Part shown: piece after piece, positions 17,651 to 25,583 of the stretch
Layout of the letters: each line of letters opens with the position of its first letter
How positions within the stretch are numbered: the stretch's first letter is position 1
NCBI GenBank assembly: GCA_024277285.1
Contig: JAJRVM010000216.1
Span: 1-34,663 of the forward strand
DNA length: 34,663 bases
Direction: 5' to 3'
Source of the DNA: Planctomycetota bacterium
GTDB lineage: Bacteria; Planctomycetota; Planctomycetia; Pirellulales; Pirellulaceae
Program-made: the position numbers and the translations under genes
The notes under the pieces: generated by a model
Database searches by the model: none
The model's input: only the letters and a program-made list of their open reading frames with translations
Told to the model about the DNA's origin: nothing

Positions 17651-17747
17651 GTGAAAAAGACTGGTAAGCTACACGTCGTCCCAACCGTCTTGAGCGTGTG
17701 GCGGAGACGTGGAAGGGGCTGGAAGGGTAACGGAAAGAGCAGGAACC

Positions 17748-20453
17748 GTGAAATCGATCATTGCCGAATTTATCTTGCGACAGCCGGCCGACGCGGCCGA
17801 GTTGGCTCAGCGAGCCAAGGTGCTGGCAGCATTGACGCAGTTGTCGCCGCAACGTCGCAACGAGTTGGCCGAGGCAGTCAATGTTGTTTGCCGCACGATC
17901 GCGGCGCACGGGGGCAAGGGCAAGGTCCGCTTTTCGCTCATTACGCAGAATGGCCGGCGGGTCATCGAAATTGCGGTCAGCGACCTTCCCGCCGATGCGT
18001 CTGACGCGAGTGCGTCCGAGGCGGATGCACATGCGCCGTGTCGGTCGTCTGCCGCGCCCTGGGAGGCGGCGGTTATTCAGCGTGTTGGCGAATTGGTTGA
18101 CCATTTTGAATCGTCCGGCTGGCCAGTGGCGGGCGCCGTGGTTCGCATGGCACAGACACTACCTCCCGCCTTTGCGTTGCCCACCGACGCCGAGGTTGCG
18201 GATTGGGCGCGCATCCTGCAGTCGAACACGGCGTTCGACGCGCTGGCCTATGCCCTGCGCCGTGCCAGGTCGCTTGAGAAGGATCTGGATGTCGCGCAAC
18301 GCCAGGAGCAACTGCGCACTGCCTTGGGCGACAAGGCGTCCGAGTCCAGTCACTTGGCGATGCTGTCCTTGGTCATCAGCAAGACCAAAAATGCGATTTC
18401 GATCTTGAATCCAGCTGGCACCATTATCGATGTCAATGCCGCGTTCGTGCAGATGACTGGTTACACACTCCAAGAGGCGATCGGGCAGACGCTTTGTGAT
18501 CTGCTTTTTGGTGCCAATTCGGACCATGTGGCCATCGAATCGTATCAGCGTGCATTGCAAGAGGGCGAAGAGCTGACACAAGACATCTTGCGTTACCGCA
18601 AGGATGGGCAGACTTACTGGGTCGAAAGCAATCTGATACCGGTGCGCGACGGTGAAGGAACTCTGACGCAGTGGATTCTGATCGATACGGATATCACACG
18701 AAGACACGAAACGGAAGCCACGTTGCGCGCAGCGAAAGAGACCGCGGAGAAAAACAATCGGCTCAAGAGCGAGTTTCTGGCCAACTTGAGTCACGAGATT
18801 CGGACTCCCATGAACGCCATCATCGGCATGACCGATCTGACCTTGGCAACCGACTTGACGGACCAGCAACGTGAGTATTTGCAAACGGTTCGCAGTTCCA
18901 GTGAAGCCTTGTTGAAACTGCTGAACGATATCCTCGATCTGTCCAAGATCGAAGCGGGGAAAATGGAGTTGGAACAGACCGACTTCGACCTGCGCGAAGT
19001 GGTTCACGACACCATCCGCACGTTGGCCGTGAAAGCGCACGAAAAAGGTCTGACGCTGCACGCTCAACTTGCGGATGACTTGCCGAGGATCGTGCGCGGC
19101 GACCCAACCAAATTACGTCAGGTACTGCTGAATCTGATCGGGAATGCGATCAAGTTCACCAAGCAAGGTGACGTGACGGTGTCGGTCGAGTTGCTGGATC
19201 GACAGGAGGAGGAGATGACCTTGCACTTTGCCGTGCAAGATACCGGAATCGGTATTTCCTCGGAGAAGTTGGACGAAATCTTTCATGCGTTTCAGCAGGG
19301 TGACGCGTCGACCACACGCCGCTTTGGTGGCACCGGGCTTGGGTTGACCATCTCGTCCGAACTGGTTCGCATCATGCGTGGACGTATTTGGGTCGATAGT
19401 GCCGAGGGGCGTGGTAGTACCTTTCATTTCACCTTGCAGTTGCGCGCTGGTACTCCCTTGGCATTGCCCCCGGCGGATTCCCCCGCGCGCGATGCGCAGG
19501 TTGACGGTTCGCAGGAGCAGCCATCGTCAGCGTCGCCGTCTTATCGTCCCGGGCCCCGCCACGCTGAAATGCAAGATCCAAGCGAGCGACCGGGTCGAGG
19601 GCCGGAGACTCCGGCCGATCACGTCGCGCGACGCGGCGCGGCAACAGCCGATGATCGCGACAGTTGGAGATCGGCTCCACGCGTCCGAGCGTTACAAGTG
19701 CTGGTGGCGGACGACCATGCTCCCAACCGCCAGTTGGTGACGACCGTGTTGAGTATTCGCGGGCATGTGTGCACCGAGGCGACAAATGGACGAGAGGCGT
19801 TGGAGGTCTGGCAACGTGGCATGTTTGATGTCCTGCTGATGGATGTGCAGATGCCGGTAATGGACGGTTTTCAAGCAACGGCAGCCATACGCAAACGCGA
19901 AGAGGAGACGGGAAAACACCTGCCGATCATCGCGTTAACGGCGCATGCCATGTCGGGTGATCGTGAGAAATGCCTGGCCGCTGGCATGGACGCCTACCTG
20001 GCCAAGCCTCTGCGCCCGCGCCAACTGGTCGAAATGGTCGAGAGCGTCGCCGAATTGAAACCGACGCGGTCAGTCGCTGATCGTGCTGACAGTAAAGGCC
20101 CCGGCAACGACCTGCCGGAGTTCGATATGGGTTATGCCCTGGAGAGTCTCGATAACGACGCGGAGTTGCTTGTTGGCCAAATGGAGTTTTTTCTGCAGGA
20201 CGCGCCTGACTTGTTGGTCGGTATCGAACAGGCGATTCGAGCGGACGACAGTCATCGGTTGCAGTTGGCGGCCCATCGACTCAAAGGCATGCTCGCTCGG
20301 TATGCTTACCAAGACGCGGCAGCGATCGCCTGGCAGTTGGAAGAAATGGGCGAATCGGGGCAGATTCAAGGGGCGGACCTACGCTTGCGAGACCTTCGCC
20401 CCATGGTCAATCGTCTTGCGGTGGCAATCCAACAATACATGGCACAAACGTAA
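17748..20453 (+). CDS. Soluble hybrid histidine kinase (RsbT-like remnant, PAS, HisKA, HATPase, REC, HPt)
   Basis: The product is 901 aa from GTG 17748, with AGGA just upstream; GTG 17709 is an alternative. No membrane segment is seen. Residues 1-80 (LAALTQLSPQRRNELAEAV, then GKGKVRFSLI, then VIEIAVSDLP) resemble the first half of an RsbT-type ATPase without its ATP-binding motifs. PAS spans about 205-325 (NPAGTIIDVNAAFVQMTGY). HisKA has His349 in LANLSHEIRTPMN. The HATPase has NLIGNAIKFT, DTGIGIS and GGTGLGLTIS. The receiver has Asp699 in LLMDVQMPVMDG and the HPt has His843 in AAHRLKGML. A complete His-Asp-His chain is present, ready to pass phosphate to a separate receiver, most simply the divergent NtrC-type regulator. 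Confidence 0.93.
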   Translation: MKSIIAEFILRQPADAAELAQRAKVLAALTQLSPQRRNELAEAVNVVCRTIAAHGGKGKVRFSLITQNGRRVIEIAVSDLPADASDASASEADAHAPCRSSAAPWEAAVIQRVGELVDHFESSGWPVAGAVVRMAQTLPPAFALPTDAEVADWARILQSNTAFDALAYALRRARSLEKDLDVAQRQEQLRTALGDKASESSHLAMLSLVISKTKNAISILNPAGTIIDVNAAFVQMTGYTLQEAIGQTLCDLLFGANSDHVAIESYQRALQEGEELTQDILRYRKDGQTYWVESNLIPVRDGEGTLTQWILIDTDITRRHETEATLRAAKETAEKNNRLKSEFLANLSHEIRTPMNAIIGMTDLTLATDLTDQQREYLQTVRSSSEALLKLLNDILDLSKIEAGKMELEQTDFDLREVVHDTIRTLAVKAHEKGLTLHAQLADDLPRIVRGDPTKLRQVLLNLIGNAIKFTKQGDVTVSVELLDRQEEEMTLHFAVQDTGIGISSEKLDEIFHAFQQGDASTTRRFGGTGLGLTISSELVRIMRGRIWVDSAEGRGSTFHFTLQLRAGTPLALPPADSPARDAQVDGSQEQPSSASPSYRPGPRHAEMQDPSERPGRGPETPADHVARRGAATADDRDSWRSAPRVRALQVLVADDHAPNRQLVTTVLSIRGHVCTEATNGREALEVWQRGMFDVLLMDVQMPVMDGFQATAAIRKREEETGKHLPIIALTAHAMSGDREKCLAAGMDAYLAKPLRPRQLVEMVESVAELKPTRSVADRADSKGPGNDLPEFDMGYALESLDNDAELLVGQMEFFLQDAPDLLVGIEQAIRADDSHRLQLAAHRLKGMLARYAYQDAAAIAWQLEEMGESGQIQGADLRLRDLRPMVNRLAVAIQQYMAQT

Positions 20454-20527
20454 ACGCCCCACAACCGTTCACGACTCGAGCCTTCTCACCATCGGCCAAT
20501 TCCCGGCGAGAAAATGGCTTGTCAGCG

Positions 20528-22126
20528 ATGGGTGGTTATGAAAGCTCGGAACGGAGCCGACTTCAATACCTCAGGAATGACGATCGAGAACGCTCTTGGA
20601 GAATAAACTTGCCCACGTCCCAGTGTCGAAAGCCCCAGTGTCGAAAGCCCCAGTGTCGCGGTCTCGCCGGCCATTGCCTCGGTACTTGTCACGCGCTGAC
20701 TGCCTTGCGCATTGTGCCGTGTTTTTGGGGTGCGCTCGTGGTGCTGTGCGCGGCATGGCCACCATCGCAGGAGCTTGTCCACGCGGCAGACGCTCCGGCG
20801 CCACGCGACCTGTGGACCCGCGCAAAGGGTTCTGATTGGCCTAGTTTTCTCGGCCCTCAACGCAACGGGACATCGCCCGAAAGGGGGGTTCGCAAAGATT
20901 GGTCGGGCGCTGGTTTGCCGATCCGTTGGCAACGCACACTCGGCATGGGCTATGGTATCGGATCGGTCAGTCGCGGCAGGTTCTTTCAGTGCGATCGCGT
21001 TGGAAACGAGGCGCGTTTGACATGCATGCGCGCCGAAACGGGTGCGACATTGTGGCAGTTTCGGTATCCGACCGACTATGACGACATGTATGGGTACAAC
21101 AATGGCCCACGTTGCTCGCCGGTCGTCGACCAGGGACGAGTGTACATCTATGGTGTCGAGGGTATGTTGCATTGCCTGCGCGTTGACGATGGCACGGTGA
21201 TGTGGAAGTGCGATACGGTGAAGCGGTTTGGTGTGGTGCAGAATTTCTTCGGTGTCGGCAGCACACCCATCGTCGAAGGCAAGCTGCTGATTGTCGTGGT
21301 CGGGGGCAGCCCGCACGCGGATCAGCAGTTACCTCGTGGCCAGCTTGACCGAGTGTCGGGCAACGGTTCGGGGATCGTCGCTTTTGATAAAGTGACGGGG
21401 CAAGTCGTGTATCAGATCACGGACGAATTGGCGGGCTATGCGGCGCCTATCACGGCGACGATCGGCGACCGTCGCTGGGGTTTTGCGTTTTGCCGTGGTG
21501 GCTTAGTGGCATTCGAACCGCAGACGGGCGCGGTCGATTTTCAATACGCCTGGCGATCCAAAAAACTGGAAAGTGTTAATGCGAGTGTGCCGGTGGTGGT
21601 GGAGAACAACGTCTTCATTTCAGAAGCCTATAGCATCGGTAGCTCGATGCTGGCGGTGAAACCCCATGGCTATGATCTTGTTTGGCGCGACGATCGGCGT
21701 CGTCGCCAGAAGTCGTTCATGGCTCATTGGAGCACACCGATTTGCGTCGATGGCTATCTCTACGGATGTAGCGGTCGCAATTCGCCTGATGCGGAATTGC
21801 GATGTGTCCAGTGGGCAACGGGCAAAGTCATGTGGTCGACCAACGATGCGATCCACTCGAGCCTGCTTTACGTCGACGGGCACTTTGTCTGCCTGGAAGA
21901 GTATGGCCGCTTGCGTCTGCTTAAAATGGGGCCAGAACGGTGTGACGTTGTCACGGAGATGGATTTGAGCGACTACGGACCGAATTCTTTGCCAGGCCGG
22001 AACGCCGATCGCAAGTTGCTTGTCTACCCGTGTTGGGCCGCGCCCATATTGACACACGGATTGCTCTACGTGCGCGGCAAGGACCGAGTGATTTGCCTCG
22101 AGCTGATTCCCGATGTGAACGAGTAG
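20528..22126 (+). CDS. Exported PQQ-like beta-propeller (BamB-like) protein
   Basis: About 532 aa from ATG 20528, but the start is uncertain. In this frame a 15-bp tandem repeat (20619-20660) would encode QCRKP units, which looks non-native. A signal-like segment RIVPCFWGALVVLCAAW follows it, so a start near TTG 20705 is possible, though it lacks a ribosome site. The mature part begins DWPSFLGPQRNGTSPE, the usual opening of planctomycete PQQ-propeller proteins. Repeats such as CMRAETGATLWQF, CLRVDDGTVMWKC, VAFDKVTGQVVYQ and CVQWATGKVMWST mark propeller blades. Such proteins are periplasmic scaffolds; cofactor binding cannot be confirmed. Confidence 0.8.
   Translation: MGGYESSERSRLQYLRNDDRERSWRINLPTSQCRKPQCRKPQCRGLAGHCLGTCHALTALRIVPCFWGALVVLCAAWPPSQELVHAADAPAPRDLWTRAKGSDWPSFLGPQRNGTSPERGVRKDWSGAGLPIRWQRTLGMGYGIGSVSRGRFFQCDRVGNEARLTCMRAETGATLWQFRYPTDYDDMYGYNNGPRCSPVVDQGRVYIYGVEGMLHCLRVDDGTVMWKCDTVKRFGVVQNFFGVGSTPIVEGKLLIVVVGGSPHADQQLPRGQLDRVSGNGSGIVAFDKVTGQVVYQITDELAGYAAPITATIGDRRWGFAFCRGGLVAFEPQTGAVDFQYAWRSKKLESVNASVPVVVENNVFISEAYSIGSSMLAVKPHGYDLVWRDDRRRRQKSFMAHWSTPICVDGYLYGCSGRNSPDAELRCVQWATGKVMWSTNDAIHSSLLYVDGHFVCLEEYGRLRLLKMGPERCDVVTEMDLSDYGPNSLPGRNADRKLLVYPCWAAPILTHGLLYVRGKDRVICLELIPDVNE
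20619..20660 (+). repeat. 15-bp tandem repeat, about 2.7 units
   Basis: CAGTGTCG recurs at 20621, 20636 and 20651, with AAAGCCC between units. It overlaps the uncertain N-terminus of the propeller gene and argues that translation starts further downstream. Confidence 0.8.
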
Positions 22127-22342
22127 TTTCCTTTCGACAGGGAGACTTCTTGCCGTGCTTGTGGTTCACTGCAGTCGCGGGCTGGGCTGGTCAAAAAGTC
22201 GAACAATGGGAGCACTGAGACTGCTAGACGCTTGTTGGTTTGTTGCGCCAGAATCGAGGAGAGGGCTGCGCGATAAGCCCCGAGAGGGGCGCGCTATGAT
22301 AGCCGAGCTGGACAGCGCCACTTTGGACGCAAACTCCAGACC

Positions 22343-22521
22343 CCAACGGCCTTGTGCCGTTGGTGAATCAGTTTGCATGGCTAGCCGGGGCACCGCCGAA
22401 AATGCCCCCTCTCTCGCGCGTCTGCCGCCGGAGGCGGCAGACGCGCGAGAGAGGGGGGAAATCATCTCGATTGCGATCTAGCTTGGCAAACTGATTCCCC
22501 TGCCTGACAAGCAGGCAGGGG
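22343..22521. repeat. Nested palindromic element with a 25-bp perfect hairpin
   Basis: Three layers. Left hairpin 22343-22363 (CCAACGGC/GCCGTTGG, loop CTTGT) and right hairpin 22497-22521 (CCCCTGCCTG/CAGGCAGGGG, loop ACAAG, which is CTTGT on the minus strand). Inside them are inverted repeats 22365-22384 and 22478-22497, 17 of 20 matching (GAATCAGTTTGC arms). In the middle is a perfect 25-bp stem, 22405-22429 with 22433-22457, closed by a GGA triloop. The central stem has CTCTCTCGCGCGTCTGCC on its left arm. No gene lies inside. It resembles a miniature mobile element or an attenuator-like structure. Confidence 0.88.
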
Positions 22522-22862
22522 CCTTAAGGCCAATAACCTATTACCTAGAAACCTGTTACGGGTTTTGGTTCAGATAAAGTGGCGCTGTCGAAATAGGGTG
22601 GAACAAGGTCGCCGCGCATGCGGCCGACCTCGCGGAACCCTGGGAAAGGCTGTCTTGCCTGTTTTTCCTGATCGAAAATCCCTGCCAGGATTCAGTGGCC
22701 ATCGTGATCGGCAACGACTCGCCGATCACTCCAGGTGGGTAATCGGAAGGATCCTTAAGAAACTTGCCACCGAACACCGATTGCGCATGAGTGGAGCAGG
22801 CTTGGGCTGTGAGCAGAACGTATCGCCAAACCGTGAGTTGCCGGCGTTGATCGAGGGCGGTA

Positions 22863-22929
22863 GGGCCGCCAACCAACTACGAGCTACCGCTCGGACTGCG
22901 TTGGTCACTGAATCTTGCGCGCGAGCACA
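22863..22929 (-). repeat. Dispersed repeat R2, copy 2
   Basis: Inverted copy of 11711-11790. The 37-bp block 22863-22899 is exact and the flank to 22929 matches with scattered changes. It lies about 90 bp before the next gene. Confidence 0.8.
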
Positions 22930-23017
22930 CGTTTTGTGCAACTAGTAGCACAGTGTGAAATGGTAGGCGATTGCTCGCGCACACGAGTGAAATCTATTTT
23001 TACAGGGAGTATTGGAT

Positions 23018-23596
23018 ATGCGACGCTCAATCGGATTGTTCGCTGGAGTCTTCGGCGCCGCGCTGCTGGCAGCCGGTATCGTAAACGCGGATACCCCGCA
23101 AGGCCGCGTAGTCAATTCACGGCTCAAGAAATCGGTGAAAGTAGCAAATCAAAAGGAAGAAACAAAATCCGCGGTGACGCTTCGGACTCACGAAGATCTT
23201 GATGCGACTCCCGAGGAAAAGCAGCGCGCCGCGGTGGCGGCAGCGGCAGCTTCGGTCGAGGAACGGCAGATCGCCGGTCGCGTACGTGGCTTGCAATTGC
23301 TCATGCAAAAAGAAGAGCAGGCATTGGCGCAGCGTTTGGCGTATGCCAGCAAGATTCGCGCTCAAGGATTGGCCAAGAACGACCAGAAGATTCTGGATCA
23401 AGCCGAGCAACTTGAACGACAGGCACTCGACTATTACCTGAAACGAGTGCAGCAGTTCGAGAAGGCGAGTGTCACGTCGGGTAGCTCGAGTGTGCGGCAA
23501 AAGCCAACACGGAGTACGCGGTCCACGCGTACTTATCGATCCTCTTCGCGTTCATCTTCACGGTCGTCATCGTCGCGCAGTCGATCGCGGCGCTGA
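23018..23596 (+). CDS. Exported coiled-coil protein with Ser/Arg-rich tail
   Basis: The product is 192 aa. ATG 23018 is chosen because AGGGAG (23004-23009) is 8 nt upstream; the TTG at 23012 is too close. A signal peptide (MRRSIGLFAGVFGAALLAAGIVNA) is followed by a basic stretch. A helical, charged segment (about 65-150, EEKQRAAVAAAAASVEERQ to QILDQAEQLERQALDYY-like sequence) is likely a coiled coil. The last 35 residues are almost only Ser, Arg, Thr and Tyr, in RST and RSSS units ending SRSRSRR. I recognise no family. The strong positive charge suggests binding to nucleic acid or an acidic surface polymer. Single gene between repeat regions. Confidence 0.75.
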   Translation: MRRSIGLFAGVFGAALLAAGIVNADTPQGRVVNSRLKKSVKVANQKEETKSAVTLRTHEDLDATPEEKQRAAVAAAAASVEERQIAGRVRGLQLLMQKEEQALAQRLAYASKIRAQGLAKNDQKILDQAEQLERQALDYYLKRVQQFEKASVTSGSSSVRQKPTRSTRSTRTYRSSSRSSSRSSSSRSRSRR

Positions 23597-23730
23597 ACAG
23601 CCCACAGAGAATAGGCCAACGCTTGGCCCATACGCGGGTGATGGTGCGATCGTGGTTGCACCATTGCCCGCTTTTGTTTGTAAGCGTTCAGGCGATTCGA
23701 GCCACAACCGACTCGTCACGCCGACTGCGG

Positions 23731-23771
23731 AACCAATGCCCAGGAACCAATGCCCAGGAACCAATGCCCAG
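23731..23771 (+). repeat. 14-bp tandem repeat, three units
   Basis: AACCAATGCCCAGG starts at 23731, 23745 and 23759; the last unit ends ..CCCAG. There is no spacer between units, so it is not a CRISPR. Confidence 0.9.
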
Positions 23772-23874
23772 CTTCGAGTGGCATCTGGGTTGAAAGGCGA
23801 GCGTCCAGTGTTGAAGCCGGCTGCGTCTTGATTCGGCAAAGCGACGGCTAATGGAAGACCTCACGTTCGGCCGG

Positions 23875-23976
23875 CGAGAGACGAAGGGCGCATTGCATGT
23901 AGCCGACCAGTCGTGTTCCCAGCCGGGGCAAGCCCGGCGGAGCGTCTTCTCATCCGCGTCTATTAGCGGTCCTTCC
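23875..23976 (-). repeat. Dispersed repeat R1, copy 4
   Basis: On the minus strand it reads GGACCGCTAATAGACGCGG, then GACGCTCCGCCGGG, then CGACTGGTCGGCTACATGC, parallel to copies 1-3. Its hairpin (23922-23938) has arms GCCGGG/CCCGGC and loop CTTGC on the minus strand. Confidence 0.78.
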
Positions 23977-24076
23977 AGAGTGTGCCGATCGCGGCCTCGT
24001 TTCCGTGAACGATGTTTGTCTTGAGTGGCCTTATCGCCCATGCACTGCGCGTGCCTGCTGACGCGTTTCCGCGGGC

Positions 24077-24490
24077 TCACGACAGTTGACCACCGACGCT
24101 CCATCCTCGTGACGGTACGGTCAACACTTGCTCGCACAATGCCTCGAATTCCGGAGTTGTTTCGGCCAATTCGTCGCGCAACTCAAACAGGAAATCACGT
24201 TCGCAATCGCGGACATGCCCGTCGGAGTAGAGCATCTTGAGTAGGTAGAATTGCTCGTCCATGCTGATGCGGCCATCGGCAAGCACGACGTTCTTGAGCA
24301 CGGGGAAGAAAAGGTCGTCGAATTCCGAGCAGACCTCCTGAGCATCGCTGAGCAAGCTGACCAGGAATTTCACATCGTCCAGATCAAGCTGGCCGTCTTC
24401 TTCGATATGGTTGCGGATGATCGCCACTTCGTCGTTCGTGATCGTGTGATCTTTGAGCAACTCGGACTGCAGTCGATACAGATTAGCCAT
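24077..24490 (-). CDS. Small acidic all-helical protein, TerB-like
   Basis: The product is 137 aa. ATG 24490 has AAAGGAAA about 8 nt upstream. The pattern ITNDEVAIIRNHIEEDGQLDLDDVKFLVSLL and later VLADGRISMDEQFYLLKML, then CERDFLFELRDEL, recalls the tellurite-resistance TerB/DUF533 helical fold, with acidic DGxL/ISxDE turns that could bind metal. It is very acidic. No ter-cluster genes lie nearby, so a link to tellurite is not implied. The G-rich satellite (24619-24674) lies between it and the divergent methyltransferase. Confidence 0.7.
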   Translation of the reverse strand: MANLYRLQSELLKDHTITNDEVAIIRNHIEEDGQLDLDDVKFLVSLLSDAQEVCSEFDDLFFPVLKNVVLADGRISMDEQFYLLKMLYSDGHVRDCERDFLFELRDELAETTPEFEALCEQVLTVPSRGWSVGGQLS

Positions 24491-24618
24491 GAGCAGATTT
24501 CCTTTGTATTACAAACCGGTCTTCGCGCGGGATCCTGTTCCCGCCTCACCAAAACATAGGTTGTATCTCGAACAGAATCTGCCACTCGGACGATTGTTGC
24601 GATCGTAACGGTTGTTCT

Positions 24619-24674
24619 GAGAGAGGGAGAGTGGGAGAGAGGGAGAGTGGGAGAGTGGGAGAGTGGGAGAGTGG
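24619..24674 (+). repeat. Purine-rich satellite with GGGAGAGT units
   Basis: About 56 bp of GAGAGTGG and GAGAGAGG units, a relative of the tract at 3911-4003. The G-runs are only three long, so quadruplex potential is weaker. It lies in the divergent gap of the TerB-like and methyltransferase genes. Confidence 0.85.
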
Positions 24675-24761
24675 AGCGGAGGGCGGCACTCAACTGCGTG
24701 AACGGAGGCGATGTGCTAAGCGTTGGAGGGCAGAACCGAGCCGCTCGCCTCGGCTCCCCTA

Positions 24762-24789
24762 TTGGTGCCGATACTGGAGTTGGTACAAT
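24762..24789 (+). promoter_or_regulatory. Possible sigma-70-type promoter of a leaderless methyltransferase mRNA
   Basis: TTGGTG (24762-24767), 16 bp, TACAAT (24784-24789). A start site about 7 bp downstream would coincide with ATG 24796, giving an mRNA without a leader. This agrees with the absence of a ribosome site there. Confidence 0.4.
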
Positions 24790-24795
24790 TTAGCA

Positions 24796-25413
24796 ATGCT
24801 AGAAAAATCACCTCAAGCCGACCATTTTCACCAGTTGTACCAGGGGCAAGCCCCCTGGGATGTAGGGCACCCGCAGAAGGCGCTAGTCGATATTGCTCCA
24901 CGTATCAACGGATCGGTATTAGATGTCGGGTGCGGTACCGGCGACAACGCGATCTTCTTTGCGCAACGTGGGCACGCGGTCCAGGGTGTCGATTTCGTCG
25001 CGGAAGCGATTGAGCGTGCCAAGAAGAAGGCCGTTGCGGCGGGCGTCGATGTCGGCTTCTTGGTCATGGACGCGTTGGCATTGGCGTCGTTGCCGACCTT
25101 GTTTGATAACGTGGTGGACAGTGGCTTGTTCCATGTCTTCAATGACGAAGACCGGGCGCGCTATGTGAAGGCGCTCGCTGGTGTTCTCAAACCGGGCGGT
25201 TACCTGTGGTTGCTTTGTTTCAGTGACCGTGAACCACTCGGGTATGGACCGCGGCGAGTTTCTCGTGCGGAACTGCATGCCGCGTTTGAACACGGCTGGG
25301 AGGTGCTGGCGATCGAACCCACCCGTTTTGATGCCTCTGCCGACGTGCCTTCTGGCATGTTTTCGGAAGGCGGTCCACGCGCTTTCTTGGCCGAGTTGCG
25401 GCGCCAGGCGTGA
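24796..25413 (+). CDS. Class I SAM-dependent methyltransferase
   Basis: The product is 205 aa. ATG 24796 begins MLEKSPQADHFHQLYQGQAPWD, matching the usual start of this methyltransferase group; the frame continues upstream through the purine satellite, which is not coding. Motif I VLDVGCGTGDNAIFFAQRG binds S-adenosylmethionine. VDFVAEAIERAK is motif II, DVGFLVMDALAL is the acidic/adenine region, and LKPGGYLWLLCFSD is the late strand. It resembles thiopurine- and tellurite-type small-molecule methyltransferases (YQGxxPWD), but the substrate is not predictable. The TerB-like neighbour is suggestive only. Confidence 0.88.
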   Translation: MLEKSPQADHFHQLYQGQAPWDVGHPQKALVDIAPRINGSVLDVGCGTGDNAIFFAQRGHAVQGVDFVAEAIERAKKKAVAAGVDVGFLVMDALALASLPTLFDNVVDSGLFHVFNDEDRARYVKALAGVLKPGGYLWLLCFSDREPLGYGPRRVSRAELHAAFEHGWEVLAIEPTRFDASADVPSGMFSEGGPRAFLAELRRQA

Positions 25414-25583
25414 TGCACGTAGCGCGAGTTGCGCCCCTGGTGGTGTAATTCCGCGTTTGGCCCCCGCTTGTCGCCGCGAGCTATTCGCGATAGCGTACCG
25501 ATATTGGCAATCTAACTTGGGCATGGCAGCGACTGCTGCGCACGGACGTGGTGGTCGCTCGATTGTGGGGAGCGAAGTGGGTT

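Larger units (their letters stand above)
17331..17747. other. Divergent regulatory interval between response regulator and kinase genes
   Basis: About 417 bp. It holds the sigma-54 promoter for the kinase gene (17567-17581) and a CTTGT-loop hairpin (17632-17650) in that gene's leader. A minus-strand promoter for the regulator could not be identified. A GCCCTTTTTTTTTC tract lies near 17512. Confidence 0.6.
22127..23017. other. Gene-free repeat-bearing interval
   Basis: About 890 bp with a nested palindromic element (22343-22521) and a copy of repeat R2 (22863-22929). A short GCCCC/GGGGC hairpin lies near 22277-22290. No open frame here looks like a gene. Confidence 0.6.
23597..24076. other. 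Gene-free interval with tandem and dispersed repeats
   Basis: About 480 bp between convergent genes. It contains the 14-bp tandem repeat at 23731-23771 and R1 copy 4 at 23875-23976. I see no T-tract terminator for either flanking gene. Confidence 0.6.

Noticed and set aside
19325..19342. TGGCAC-N5-TTGG inside the kinase gene as a sigma-54 site
   Set aside because: The -12 GC doublet is missing and it lies within coding sequence.
20619..20660. CRISPR-like short repeats here and at 23731-23771
   Set aside because: Units are contiguous with no unique spacers, and no cas genes lie nearby; they are simple tandem repeats.
24840..24861. GCAAG-loop palindrome in the methyltransferase start region as another family hairpin
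   Set aside because: It encodes the conserved YQGQAPWD segment, so the palindrome is best explained by coding constraint.
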